Assembly (NCBI RefSeq): GCF_905475465.1 | Contig: NC_062246.1 | Span: forward strand, 11,496,001-11,560,000 | From: Pieris napi | Taxonomy: Eukaryota; Arthropoda; Insecta; Lepidoptera; Pieridae | Length of the DNA: 64,000 nucleotides | Direction: 5' to 3' | In this document: positions 11,291 to 23,469 of the stretch, piece after piece | Layout of the letters: every line of letters starts with the position of its first letter | Numbering within the stretch: position 1 is the stretch's first letter | Notes under the pieces: generated by a model | Told to the model about the DNA's origin: nothing | The model's input: only the letters and a program-made list of their open reading frames with translations | Databases searched by the model: none | Position numbers and translations under genes: made by a program

Positions 11291-11654
11291 CTATTTTTTA
11301 AATTTTATAAACTATTTTTATTACTGTAATGTGTGCTATGTTACATTACCTTGACTATATTATTAACGTATTACTAACACGATTATTTATTGTAGGCACA
11401 AATAGACACGATGCACTTGGCAACAATACTACACTTATTCACTATTTATATTATGTAACACCACACTGTACATATATCATTTTAGTTTCTATATTGGTTT
11501 AAAAATATGTGCTCTGTCTTAAAAAAAAACAAACACTCTATGTATGATCCCTCTATCTATCATACATACATAGATACATATATGGTATTTTACTGGGGTA
11601 GGTCCTTGATGACAAATGTTTAAATTATAAATGATCCTACTTTAATTATACCTG

Positions 11655-11766
11655 CCCTGCGATTCTGTAACTCACTTTTCGAACTCACACAGTGTTTTTT
11701 CAGAGAGCGACCGCCGATGCGAAAACCGCTGTGTGAGTTCGAAAAGTGAGTTACAGAATCGCAGGG
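11655..11766. mobile_element. Palindromic MITE, CWG family, copy 3 (short)
   Basis: This 112-bp copy consists almost only of the two arms, CCCTGCGATTCTGTAACTCA and its complement, with the inner hairpin deleted. It is flanked by CTG on both sides (11652-11654 and 11767-11769). Confidence 0.85.
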
Positions 11767-12039
11767 CTGTTAGCCGGTAAAAGCGTAATACTTAAATTCG
11801 AATTTTTATTTAACAATGATTTTGTTCCCTTGGAGTAAAGACTCTTGGGCCGTGGGGTTCAAGAGCATAGGCGCTAATTAACGATTTAAGTTGGCGCCTG
11901 GTAGATTCAAACTTCTTAAATTTGTTTAAATTTTCTATTTACCTATTTTTCATAATTATTATTAGAGGTTAAGTATATTGTAAATACTGTTTATTTGTGT
12001 GTCGGAAATAAATATTATTTGCTTCCAGCCTAATGCCAT

Positions 12040-15000
12040 ATGATGAATAAGCTATTGTGTCACAAAACCACCGACAGGGAGGTCCACAAAAGTACGTACT
12101 CCCTAGTATCATGTGTAGAACTCACCGCTGACACATTACAGCTATGGAATGGGTTACCAGACGAGATTAAAAAGGACCCATCGTTTGAGCAGATACGGCA
12201 GAAGTATGAAGAATTGGGTGAGCTATTTTACAATCTCTCTTTAATTACTTGAAAACAAAAATTGTTGTCTTGACTATGCGGTCATAGGTTCGAATCCCGG
12301 CTTTGCACCAATGGACTTTTCTTTCTAAATAACGGTAAAGGAAATCATAGTGTGTAAACCGCCATGCATTAGGCCCAAAAGGTCTATGGTGTGTGTCAGA
12401 CACAGAAAGTTGATGCTATTGCTTAAAAATTAATCACGAAATAAATACAGATAGCTAAGACCAATAACCAAGGGTTGTAGCACCACTGTCTTTGGGTTAT
12501 TTACAAGAACTCAATAAAAATATTACATGTTACTTAATGTTGACTTTGACACACACATATTAGGTTCTCATATTTTGTACGAAAATATTCGTGTTTGTGT
12601 AATAATTTATCAAAATCCGGGATTCCTTATATGGCAAACAGTAATTTCTGATAAAGATTCCGGTGACGTCATTTATTTACCCAAAATTATATGTAAAGTA
12701 TTCATTTAGATTCTCCACTGTTTGAATCTTCGTGTTTGAAACGACTTTGCAAAAAAAAAATTATTCTTTGTGCTTAAATCTTCCCATCCTCATTACACAA
12801 TGAGGAAGCCGCCTAAAAATCGGACTCAGAAGGCTGATCACCTAGTTGCATAAACGTCAAATAAACGCATGCATTCTAAGGCTAAGGTCCATATAGAGAT
12901 CTTCTTGCCCGCTTTACGCCCTTGACTTGCGAACTGGTAGTAAATGTAAATTTAGAATTAATTTAACATCTTTTCTGTTGACGTTCATAAGTGTACTTGG
13001 TTACCTATATGAATAAAGTTAGTTTGAGAGTTGTAGCGTGTGTTCACATTTTTTCTTTTACTCAATTTATTTCTGTCAACTGTATGAGAATTGTCAATAA
13101 AGTAAAATTAAATTAAACATACCAAAAACAAATGAAATAAATAAATAACAGCTGTATTTTGTTTATAAATATAATTTCAGGTGATTCAGGTGATGTCAAT
13201 AATGCTCAGAACGGAGACAAAAGAGCTAAATTCACCATTAACAATGACCCCATACTGGTCCCCAACAATGAACATGAAGGATTTCTTATTCAGGATCACG
13301 AAAATACTGAGTACGTACGTTTCCTGGGTCATCGGGGTGCTTTAAAAAAAAAGAGGATTTTAGTTTTACTCTATATTAACCACTCACGTACAACAATAAA
13401 ATATAAGCGAAACAATGAAATGTTAAGTTCACATGTAAGAAGTGAAACTTCTTTAGCTTTAACTAATTTTTAAGTATTGTTCATATTTATACAAATCTAA
13501 AGCTTTAGATTTCCGAAACTTAGAGGGAAGGAAAAGGGAAGATATGTTAGGAATTTAATGAATTTAATTGTCATTAAAATATTAAGTGTCGAAAATTAAT
13601 ACAAATTATACATTTAATTAATTTCTTCGATAATAAAAACACATGGCATTTTAAATTACAATTCGTCATTTGAGATTTCAATAAATTATTTTAATAAAAT
13701 ATAAAATACATACTAATATTTCATAAATTCTTTTTAAAAATAGAATTTCTATTTTTAAAAAGGTATTTTTCGGTAATTCGCCCTTCTCACTCGCTCTCAA
13801 TCGCTCTTCTTCGACGAAAACGCTGCACATCTTCGTGACGCACTTCAAAAAATTTAAAGCCGCTTAGATATTTTTTTTCCTAACTGCGTGAAGTGACTGT
13901 ATGATCCACATTTCAGATTGCATATTTCACCACAGAACAGAAAAAAACACGAGCAGGTAATTATAAATTTAAAAAAATAAGGGTATGCCAATTAGATTTT
14001 TTACCCATTTATGTGTCCAAAGTATATTTGTGAATACTTTACTTTAAAATGATACTTATAACTTTAAAACTACGGTGAAGGAAAACATCGTGAGGAAACC
14101 GGCATGCTTTAGACCCGAAAAGTAGATGTGTACGCACAGTAGTCTGATTACCTACTTGCCTACACTTATCATGGAACAGATACAGTAATCTGAGGCCCAT
14201 ACCTCAAAGGCTGTAGCACCATTGGTATATATTGGTATATAAGCCGCCCGTTTAGTTGCCCATATCGAGAAACGATTTCTTATCATTGATCTGCCCAAAC
14301 CACATCACGATGTGGCCAATAGACAATGAAACATTTCATGAATTGAGCTAATCTGCGATATGGCTACGACATATACATAATTAAAAACTACGCAATATTT
14401 TTTAGTTTTCACCGACACATTTTGTTATGCATAAAAACATAAATACTAATTTATGAGTAAAATTTTAATAAACAAATTATTATTTTAATCACATATAGCA
14501 GACAATTTATTAAGCAAAGATACAAGCTACAGAAGTGGACAGTTTAGATAAAAATTACATAATTTTCAGGCAAAAAGAACCCGCTACTATATAAAAATGT
14601 CACTCCTTCTTGGCTGTTGGGTATTTTTTACTGGTGTATTCTTAACGCATAATGAAAAGGAAGAAATATTTAAAACCACCGCTGTTCTACCCGGAGATAT
14701 CAATAGTAAGTAATTCATGATGAAATTAAATAGTTCCACGTAACATATGAAGTTGATACATCCCTTATAATTTTTATGTATTATGTTATTTGTTTTTCTA
14801 TAAATGTAACGAAGTATAAGTAAATAAAAATTATACTATATTTCTTTACAGATTATACACTCGGCACATTAAATGCGGAAGCGATATCAGTTAAGATAAA
14901 TGGACCATTTCTATCGGCTCGCGATGAACGAAATCTTAACTCCAGTGAATATGATTCTGCTGATAAAATGGTGGTCTGGCTTGAAGGAGATGAGGTATTG

Positions 15001-18000
15001 TGAATGGTATTTATAATAATAAAAATTTATTTGCAAGAATATGGTAAAACAATCACACAATGGCGCGAAAATTTGCCTTAAAAGTTAGAATTTTACAGAA
15101 TTACATATTACATTACGAAACATATCATCATAGTTAATTCTTATATTATTTAGCACTTTATCAAACACACATAACATTATTCAAATAATTTGTGACGTTT
15201 CAGAGCAAATATAAAAAGTTTAAAAAAACATTTTTTTTTTCAGATTTCACAGCCCTGGTACATTACACTCTCAAATAATTTAAATTATAATAGAGGAGAA
15301 ATGCGATATCATATATTCCAGCTTAATAAAACAAGCTATATATTAAAACTAAGAACAACGGCATCTAGCGTGACTGCCTTTAAACTGAGTTTTGATTTGA
15401 ATCCACTAGATGGCAGCACCGGCGTTCTTTACGCTATTATTCTACTTTTTGTACTGTATGTTCTAATTATTTTTGAGGTAAGTAATATTTAGTTATCTAT
15501 AAAACCTTTTTGTCTAGCTTCTTAGGATACGGCTCTTACTATTTTTTTAATCTTAAGTGATACCGCCGTCCATGGACATTCTCAATGGGAGGGGGTTCGC
15601 GAGTGGGTTGCCGCCCTTATAAGAATTGGTACGCTCTTTTCTGGAAGGACCTTAAGTCTAATTGATTCGGAAATACTTGAAAGGAAACTGAAAACGCTTA
15701 GTTGTGGAACGGCGGACCTTGAGGTGATACGGCTGGAATTTCGTATTCTGCCTCGACGTCCGATGATGAAACTCAGCTGTAGGTAATAATCCGAACAACT
15801 GAAAAGACTGGCATTCTTCGAGACAATTTTAATAGGTTTCCTTTAATTATTTTGGCAGGTAGGATACACTTTCAGTTGGTCACGCGTTGAATTTTGTATT
15901 TTGGCGTAAGAGGTTAGACTATATACGAATTTCATATGTATTGGTGAATATTCTTACACTTGCTGATTCCTCAAGATATTTTGGCTTTTTGAGAAATTGT
16001 TCCTCTCACTTAAAATCTCTGTGCACAGACCATAAAGTAATAAATAAAATCTATCGCGTTAAGTATTCTAAGTATATTATTTAGGTTTAAAATGTTTTTT
16101 AGATTATTAACAGAACCATGGCAGCGTTATTAGTATCGACAACATCACTGGCTGCTTTAGCTCTAGTTGGACAAAGGCCGAGTTTGCCAGAGGTGATCTC
16201 ATGGCTGGACGTGGAAACACTACTTCTGCTCTTCAGCATGATGATATTAGTGGCTATCATGGCGGAGACTGGCATTTTCGATTTCTTGGCTGTGTTTACT
16301 TTTGAAGTATGTATCAAACTATTTTTGGTTTACGTATGTGTTACCGATTTAAAAACGTTAACTTATTAAATTTTATCTGTCCAAGAAGTGTTCTTAGTGT
16401 ATATGTCGCAGCCAACTAGCTTACTAAGCCGTTGAATTAACAGCCTTTTAAATAAAAAGCGCTGTTTAACTAGCGGCCTGAAAGATATTCAGCCGTAGCT
16501 TTTGTTACAACATTGAATAAACTGTTTGGCTAATGCTTAGGCCATTCGTACGATAGAGTGATCATCTGGTAGAAATAAAAGAAATGAAACTTAAAAACTT
16601 AAAATATTTCTTTAAAAATTTATTGCTTGAGTCAGTCACAGCTAAAATCAGATTATTATTGTCACTAGACTCTTCCATTGCACTTGTTTCAAAACTTTGG
16701 AAAACACCATCAAAGTGGAACTAAATTTAAATAACCAGTCAACAAGCTAAGCAAGTAATGAAACGTCATCGGTCCTAGTCATCTGCCTAGCTGTTTGATC
16801 AACTGGCTGAATATCTTTAAGGCCGCTAGTTAAACGGCGCTGTTTATTTAAAAGGCTAGGCTGTGACATATTCATGACAATTTTATTTATCGCTATATAA
16901 TAGTTTATTTTCTTTTAAAATACTTTCGCGCTAATATCGGGATGAAAAGACACGTTCGACGAAGACTATAACGACCAAATTAACGCAAATAAAACTTTTG
17001 GCTAGCTTTTGAACCAAGAATATTTATTATTCAAGGTGACGAAAGGAAAACTGTGGCCATTGATTTTCCTTCTATGCATAATAACTGCTGTCTTGTCTAC
17101 TTTTTTGGACAATGTGACCACGGTGCTACTAATGTCGCCTGTTACTATAAGGTAAACAATTCTTATTTATGAATTATTAAACTTCTTACGCACCTTCCTT
17201 CACCGTCATCAATGAAGTTTGGTGAACGTTGTCATTATTTTTCCCATACATTAATTTACGCACTCCTATGAAACAAGTTTCACGTTCCTGGTGTATAACT
17301 AACAATAATAGGAGGTTCTACAATAAGAAAATCCATCTCTTCCTCCACAGAACAAATGTGTGTAGCTTATAGTACCATAGGTACCGCTCAAGTATTACTT
17401 GAGCACTATTGGCAGAGGGGGGATCTTTGATTTTCTTATTTGGTGATTACGTCAACAGTAATTATTTACTTCTTTACACATATTACCCACATATTGTCTA
17501 TGCTTGAAAACGAAATACATTTTCGAGGATGAAAAAAAATATTCGTTTATGTACTATTCTTTTTGAGATCTTTTTTTACTTTTGCTGACAACATGAGGGG
17601 GGGGGATAAATTGTAATAAATCTGCTTACGTACTACTTGAATGGCCTCATAAGCTTACTGAAACACAAGAATTATTTTCAGATTATGCGAAGTAATGGAC
17701 CTGGATCCAGTACCAATATTAATGTTCATGGCGATATACAGCAATATAGGTGGGACTGCCACCCCGGTAGGAGATCCACCTAATGTCATTGTTGCTTCTA
17801 ATAAAGCTGTCATCAATGCTGTAAGTATTTCTTGTTAGATTCCGATATTATTTCATTTAAATCAGTGGCGCTACAACCGTTTTAGGTCTGGGCCTCAGAT
17901 TTCTGTATCTGTTTCATGATCATTTTTCAATCTAATAGGCAAGTAGGTGATCAGCCTCCTGTGCCCGACACACGCCGTTGACTTTTTGAGTCTAAGGCCT

Positions 18001-21000
18001 ACAACGCACTAGCGGCTGGCCGCAATGCGGTGTGCCGCTGCGGCGGGCCGCGGTATATACGGTCCGCCGTAGCGGCCTGCCGTATTCCGGCTAACCGTCC
18101 CTATTGCGGTCCTATTGCGGTCTGCCGCAATCGTCACTCGTCAGTGCTTCTTGCAAATATTGCGCATGATGGACGTTGAAGAAGTTGCGGCAGTTATTTA
18201 TTTATATAATCGTAGAAAATATCGTCAAAAAATCTCTGCATAGTGTCTAGCGCAAAGAACAAGCGATGACTGAGGCGGGTAGGACGTGGTATTTGCGGCT
18301 AACCGCGCCGAGTGCGTGGAGGGATGCGGCGTACCGCATCATTCAACCCGTGCGGCTCGCCGCAGCTCCAGATCAACCGGAGCGGTTGACGGTTGACCGC
18401 AAGTCAGTGCGTTGTTATCGTGCGGTTTCATATAATAATCTATGTGCGGCCCGCCGCAGCGGCACACCGCATTGCGGCCAGCCGCTAGTGCGTTGTAGGT
18501 CTTAGGCAAGCCGGTTTCCTCACGATGTTTTCCTTCACCGTTTGAGCGAATGTTAAATGCCCACATAAGAAAGTCTATTTGCGCACAGCCGGGGATCGAA
18601 CCTACGAGCACAGGGATGAGAGTCGCTAAAATGACATCATCTGGTCACAGGCAGCTCTCACCAAAGCCTGGGTTACGAGGATAATTTTAACATTGGCTTT
18701 AGGTGAATAAAGGTTAAAAAAAACTTTTATTTATTTATTTCGTAATCCTACATCTAACAAAAAACAATTATACTTAACATATAGCCAAAGATGGAATACA
18801 TAATATATAAAAAAAGGTTTAAACATTTACCAACGGAAAAAATCAATAAAAATTATTCAATACACTTTACGTAATACCTAATTCGGCTGTGTTGTGTGAT
18901 GGTCTGAATGTGAGGGTGTGTAGGTATGTGGGGTGTGCTTATGATTTAGCGCTACGGATATTCTTAATACTCATTTTAAGCATATTCCATGATAGCTTAA
19001 ACAAGCTATTGCTTATAATCTCCTGCCATAAATAACAATTAATTTCCGGCTGCTAAGCTTTATAACAATAAAGTAGGAATAAAAAAACAGAAGCAGAAAT
19101 TTGACAGTTGAGCACTGTAAGTACCTAACTACATTCTCACGTAAGTGCAAACACTTTCTGTTTTTTTTTCAGGGTATAAACTTCACTAACTTCACAGCAC
19201 ACATGTCAGTTGGTGTAGTGTTTATAGTACTTCAGACTACACTTCAGATAAAATACATGTATAGGGATGTGAACAAGCTTCGCCTTAGGGTGCCTAGGGA
19301 AATACAAGGTAACTAACAATTATTTCAAATATATTTTTTTTTTAATAAGCTTGCTGATACCCAGTACAATATAATAACACTTATTTAAGTTACATAAATA
19401 AAACTTAATCTAATCCGTCACTTGACCCTTTTTAGGTAGTCAGCGTGTCCTGTGACACATAGGCCTCTTCCAGCTGTTTCCATTCTTTTCTGATATTAGC
19501 TCTTCTTATCCAAGTTGTGCTATTCTCTTTTTATCGTCTGCCCATCTCTTGTTCTGTCTTCCTCTTTTCCTTTTTCCATCGCGTGGTTGCCATTCTGTAA
19601 TTATTTTTGTCCATTTCAACCTGCTATCTCTCATCATGTGCCCAGTCCAGCGCCATTTCAATTGCCTTATTTTCTTTTTAATGTCTTCTACTTTGGTCGC
19701 TGATCTTATATAATTAATGAAGTTAATTTATTTGTTAACTAAGGTAGTGTGTAAGGTGTGTCTGCAAAACCTACGTTTAATTTACCTTTCTCGATTTTTT
19801 TAAAATATATACCTTGTACTATCTTCTTCTTTCGGTGCCTCTCCATCACTGGAGGTTAGCCGTCTTATGAAGCTTGTCTTGTCATGTGTCAGATGCAGCA
19901 ACTCTATCGCAATCCCCGTCCACCTAACGTTCTACTCTTTCAGAATTACACCATCAAATATCGATATGGCGTCGGGCGGCGGAATCCCTTCCGCATTTGA
20001 GTAATGGCGTCGCCGTGGTTAGAGAGGGATTAGAGAGAAAGATAGACAAACTAAACAAACAGTTGAAGAACATGGTTAAAGAGAGGAATAAACGAGCCTG
20101 CCCCAAAGATACCTTTAAAAGCACTTTGGTCGAGTTAAAAGAAAAGGTATGTAGTATTTTTGTATCCGATTAGTTTCTGTGATAACCCCTTTTGTCGATG
20201 AAAGATATTATAACAGATTAAATTAGGCCCATTCCGCTCAGTAGACTGAATTATATATAATATTTAATTACTGATTTATACTTTTTTTTCAGTACAAAAT
20301 CCGCGACAAAGGTCTTCTAATAAAATCATCAGTGGCTATAATTTTTGTGGTGACAGTATTCTTTTTACACTCAATACCAGAGCTAAGTAAGTATTAAAAA
20401 TTTTGCACCAACTTGGAATCATATATTATCGAGCAGTCGAGGCAGCAAAGTCGACGGCGTGCGTCAGGCACAGAAGGCTGATCGCCTACTAGATTGCCTA
20501 TTAGATTAACAAATGATCCTGAAACAGATACAGAATTCTGAGGCCCAGACCTAAAAAGGTTGTAGTGACAGTGATTTTTTTTTGTTTATTGTATATTATC
20601 GAGTAGTCGAGTTCTAGCTGTCAAAAGATAATACTATTATATTGACGTATACGAATATTTGAAGAAACTCTTTACGCACATGCACTAAGCATTGCTAGAA
20701 GTTTAAAAAACTAAAAAGTGTAAAAAATTGCGAGTCCTTTTAAATTTAAAACCTAAATGCATAAAAAATAATTTTTAGATAGGGTATCACTCGCAATGAC
20801 AGCTCTTCTGGGCGCCATTTTGCTCTTATTATTAGCTGATCGGATGGATATTGAACCCATATTACACCGAGTTGAATGGTCTACTCTACTTTTCTTTGCT
20901 GCTCTATTCGTGCTTATGGAGGTAAGTTAAGAGCGAGATACATTAATTTTATTAGAATAATAACGCCCATAGAAGCAGTGTTAGAAGTCTGTGACTTTTG

Positions 21001-22960
21001 ACTCTATGGTGGTGCGTGCCAAGGGAGTTTTCTCATTCATTTGTAGTTCAAATAATAAAATAAATTGTCTACGGGATCTGTTGGATGCTATGTTTCTTTA
21101 TAAACTGTTCAACAATATGCTGGACTCACCGCAAATCATGTTTAAATGGAGCATTTCTGTTCGTACAGGTTTGAGAAAACAGATATTATCTCCAGTAAGC
21201 GCTCGAATTTGGGGAGGTAGCCGTGGTGTTTAGTGGAGCGTAGAGCTCCACTGACTGAAAGACTGTGCAGTCGGCTACAGAGCCCGAAAAATCTAGATAT
21301 TTTTGCCCATTGTTATTAATAAATAAATATTTTAGCCAGATGTGGTATAATTTAAGCCAAATTATTTTATTAATTTAGAATCACACTGAATGAGCCAGTG
21401 TTTATAGCTCAAAACTACGCTCTGATCTGAGGAAAATGACCAATTAAAATCAGTAAAGTTCTCTCTTTGACCATTAACAAAAATAAATAATATTAACTTC
21501 CTAAAGGCAGTGCAGGTCCCCTTTTCTTTCTGACTTAAGGAAAATACTGGAAAAGATATAGAAATAAAACAAGGCTTTACTATCATTATTATTACAGATT
21601 TTGTTATTATCACTGTTACTAATGTGGCAGGATATTCTTTAACAAATGTAGGTTTATAGTTTATTTTATATGTTTTTTCAGGCGTTATCAAAACTTGGCT
21701 TAATCCTATATATCGGAGGTCTAATGGAACAAGTTATATTAAAAGTGGACGAATCTTCAAGATTGGCCGTCGCTCTCATATTGATTATATGGGTAATAAG
21801 ATTTTATTACATAACTGCCCCCGCGAACTTTGTATCGCCTTAATATGATTTTACTAAGCTTTTTAGTAGCTACATACCAACATATTATGAAACATTCTGC
21901 TATACTACCCCATAGAAACTGTTCGCTTTTCCGGAATAAAAACCAAAGTTCTGTATTAAACTACATTTTTCAAGGTTTTTTTTTTATTTTCTCTCCATAA
22001 AAAACCTTCATCAGAGTTCAAGGAATATATATAAAAAAATACTCGAACTGGTCAGAACTGAACAGATTAATCCAATGCGGCAATTATTTACATAATATCA
22101 TCACAAACAAAACAATACGTAAAAACAATAATAGAAAAACAACACAAAATTAAACATTAATAGATTAAAATATTTCCAAAAAGACTAACTATTTATTAAA
22201 GTATAGGATCTGACATGACGCAGACTTTCTGTCAGATCACTCAACGGACAATTAAAATCATCTATCTTTGCAGATCATTATTTCCATACTTTTTGTCGTG
22301 TGCCCTTTTCGAGGGGTTAGTTTTCCCTGAAAGTACAAATAGTAACAGCGGTCGAAGTCGTCTCCTAACGTAACCATCAGCCACCCTGAGGCATAGGCAC
22401 TGGAGCAATGCTTGATTGTTTTCCTTAAATTCGTCCTTGTGAATTCATTTTCAGTCAAACTTACAGGTATCCGGCACTATATCGGCCTTCGTTGACAATA
22501 TACCACTTACAACAATGATGGTGCGAGTTGTGGTATCAATTGGTACCAATCCCAAGTTGAACCTGCCGATGGCACCACTCATTTGGGCTTTGTTGTATGG
22601 CGCATGTTTGGGAGGTAATAAAATAGTTAACTTAGATATTTTATTTTGTGATTTTCCTTCCTAGAAAAAATATATTTGGTAAATTTGTCCATTCTACTTT
22701 AAAACAGCTCCAAATTTCTTTCTGCATATTTGAAGAAAAAAATCTGTTGAATGATACTTAGTAAGGTAATTATTATTTCAGGCAACGGTACACTAATCGG
22801 CGCAAGCGCAAACGTGGTGTGCGCAGGAGTAGCAGAACAGCACGGATATAAATTTACATTCACGAAGTTCTTCAAAGTAGGTTTTCCCATTATGATCGGC
22901 CATCTTGTTGTTTGCTCCGTGTACCTTTTGATTTGTCATTGTGTCTTTGAATGGCATTAG
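12040..22960 (+). CDS. P protein (OCA2/hoepel-like anion transporter), complete paralog 2
   Basis: Coding exons: 12040-12217, 13181-13314, 14570-14705, 14852-14994, 15244-15477, 16103-16306, 17036-17151, 17682-17820, 19173-19308, 19944-20146, 20293-20386, 20779-20921, 21682-21792, 22467-22614, 22782-22960. Phases agree throughout, giving 765 aa plus TAG; human P has 838 aa. Order of parts: hydrophilic N-terminus; first membrane segment (SLLLGCWVFFTGVFL, exon 3); luminal loop (exons 4-5); membrane core with SLAALALVGQRPSLPEV, LLFSMMILVAIMAETGIFD, STFLDNVTTVLLMSPVTIR and GGTATPVGDPPNVI; a charged cytoplasmic loop (exons 10-11); and a second core half with HRVEWSTLLFFAALFVLME and GNGTLIGASANVVCAGVAEQ. 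In animals this family sets melanosome or pigment-granule pH. The first exon is the least certain: its start follows an in-frame TAA by a few codons, and only the phase match supports it. Introns are loaded with SINEs, LINE pieces and MITEs. Confidence 0.9.
12255..12490 (+). mobile_element. tRNA-derived SINE in P gene intron 1
   Basis: The block 'gtcataggttcgaatcccgg' is a good B box, followed by 'gcaccaatggacttttcttt', 'gtgtgtcagacacaga' and a degenerate 'gttgtagcaccactg' end. It is diverged in the body. It should not be read as a tRNA gene, since no acceptor stem closes. Confidence 0.7.
12890..13030 (+). repeat. LINE 3' tail fragment
   Basis: It contains 'gcccttgacttgcgaactgg', 'gacgttcataagtgtac' and 'ggttacctatatgaataaag'. 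The same tail occurs at 29030-29145 and 56825-56910 and, inverted, at 54540-54700. There is no open frame. Confidence 0.5.
13470..13720 (+). repeat. Dispersed repeat, partner of 63250-63425
   Basis: The sequence from 'tgttcatatttata' through 'cttagagggaag' to 'attaagtgtcgaaaattaat' matches the complement of 63250-63425 closely. It lies in P gene intron 2. The class is unknown. Confidence 0.5.
14075..14235 (+). mobile_element. 5'-truncated SINE in P gene intron 2
   Basis: Only the SINE body remains: 'ggtgaaggaaaacatcgtga', 'ggaaaccggcatgctttaga', 'cagatacagtaatctgaggc' and 'ggctgtagcaccattgg'. Loss of the tRNA-like head is the usual product of incomplete reverse transcription. Confidence 0.7.
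15010..15190 (-). repeat. LINE 3' fragment, antisense
   Basis: It shares 'atttatttgcaagaatatgg', 'cacaatggcgcg' and 'aattcttatattattt' with 51195-51420. That longer copy continues into a frame resembling the C-terminus of a Daphne-like LINE. It lies in P gene intron 4. Confidence 0.45.
15553..15800 (+). repeat. Lepidopteran dispersed repeat (gataccgccgcccatgg family)
   Basis: It starts 'cttaagtgataccgccgtcc' and ends 'gatgaaactcagctgtaggt'; it is diverged from the copy at 9255-9550. It lies in P gene intron 5. Confidence 0.65.
16404..16868. mobile_element. 465-bp palindromic MITE with TA flanks
   Basis: The ends are TGTCGCAGCC and GGCTGTGACA, flanked by TA (16402-16403 and 16869-16870). Long subterminal arms carry 'aactagcggcctgaaagata' on the left and its complement on the right. 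A second copy, cut by the window edge, starts at 63758. TA flanks fit Tc1/mariner-type transposition, though this is not proven. Confidence 0.7.
17860..18655 (-). mobile_element. tRNA-derived SINE split by a CpG-rich MITE
   Basis: On the minus strand, the SINE head (18505-18655, with 'ggttcgatccccggctgtgc') and body (17860-17995) are separated by the insert at 17996-18501. They join at 'gtctaa|ggcaag' as in intact copies. It lies in the P gene intron between exons 17820 and 19173. Confidence 0.82.
17996..18501. mobile_element. CpG-rich MITE, PIF/Harbinger-like, nested in SINE
   Basis: This 506-bp element has near-perfect inverted repeats of about 54 bp at its ends, beginning GGCCTACAACGCACTAGCGG. 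The interior is crowded with short GCGGC/GCCGC-type motifs. Flanks are TAA (17993-17995) and TTA (18502-18504); the SINE consensus reads TAA, so a 3-bp TWA duplication with one later change fits PIF/Harbinger. A 9-bp duplication (gtctaaggc/gtcttaggc) is an alternative that would suggest Mutator or hAT. Short frames inside are by-products of the GC content. Confidence 0.78.
18721..19010. repeat. Dispersed repeat, probable LINE 3' fragment, copy 2
   Basis: This is the partner of 215-478: TTTA-rich head, 'ttcgtaatcctacatct', 'aaaattattcaatacac' and 'gtgtgatggt'. It is in the same orientation as copy 1. It lies in a P gene intron. Confidence 0.4.
19430..19700 (-). pseudogene. RTE/Dong-like LINE, C-terminal ORF fragment
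   Basis: The minus strand reads ATKVEDIKKKIRQLKWRW, then TGHMMRDSRLKWTKII, then TEWQPRDGKRKRGRQNKRW and ADDKKRIAQLG followed by a stop. The 'GH..R...W...I..W.P.GKRKRGRP..RW.DD' arrangement is the conserved C-terminal segment after the RT in such LINEs. The rest of the element is absent. It lies in a P gene intron. Confidence 0.75.
20440..20575 (+). mobile_element. 5'-truncated SINE in P gene intron
   Basis: It carries 'gtcgacggcgtgcgtcaggc', 'gatcgcctactagattgcct', 'cagatacagaattctgaggc' and 'ccagacctaaaaaggttgta', then a T-rich end. It is a young-looking copy of the family at 17860. Confidence 0.75.
20990..21330 (+). pseudogene. LINE RT C-terminal fragment (tentative)
   Basis: A frame with LLDAMFLYKLFNNMLDSPQI followed by RTGLRK resembles the region after the RT domain in jockey/CR1-type LINEs, and 'aataaataaatatttt' ends the piece. 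No catalytic motif is present. It lies between P gene exons 20779-20921 and 21682-21792. Confidence 0.45.
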
Positions 22961-23193
22961 GACGTATTTGACGTATATACTCAATGTTGAAGAAAGAAAG
23001 TAAGAAGAGTCTGGAAGAATGACCAGCGCTGTGGAACACGTCTGCTCCACAGCATAATGCTAAGCCAGGGCCAGTTACAACCACAACACACACATTACAC
23101 ACTCAAAATGTACCTTATTTAGTGTGTTTCTGTGTGTGTTTCGTTAGTAATGAATGTTATGTCTATGTCTTATGTATAATACTAGCCTATACC

Positions 23194-23460
23194 AACGAAT
23201 TCAGACGTAGGATATAAGCAAAGTTCTTCTTGGCGCTCTGAAGACAAACTTTCTGCAACCCAAATTGCCGCTTGGCGGCGTGGCGCTGCACTGCGGCAGC
23301 TGTCTCTCTCTTACGCATTGCAATACGAAGAAGAGAGAGGAAGAGAGACGGAGAATGACGCCAGCGCCGCCAACTACGATCTAAAATGGGGACAGGTCCA
23401 CTTGGAATCGGCACACGATATCCTTATGTTCTGCGATTCTATTCTACGTCTGAATTCGTT
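23194..23460. mobile_element. 267-bp MITE with 8-9-bp target duplication
   Basis: Perfect inverted ends AACGAATTCAGACGTAG and CTACGTCTGAATTCGTT are flanked by GCCTATACC and GACTATACC (one mismatch). An 8- or 9-bp duplication points to hAT or Mutator. The GC-rich interior is unlike its surroundings. It lies just downstream of P paralog 2, possibly in its 3' UTR. Confidence 0.75.
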
Positions 23461-23469
23461 GACTATACC

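Noticed and set aside
12270..12305. B-box 'ggttcgaatcccgg' as a tRNA gene
   Set aside because: It is the head of the common SINE family; the upstream half does not form D and anticodon arms.
18266..18611. GC-rich frames of 79 and 90 codons
   Set aside because: They fall inside the CpG-rich MITE and its SINE host; openness follows from composition.
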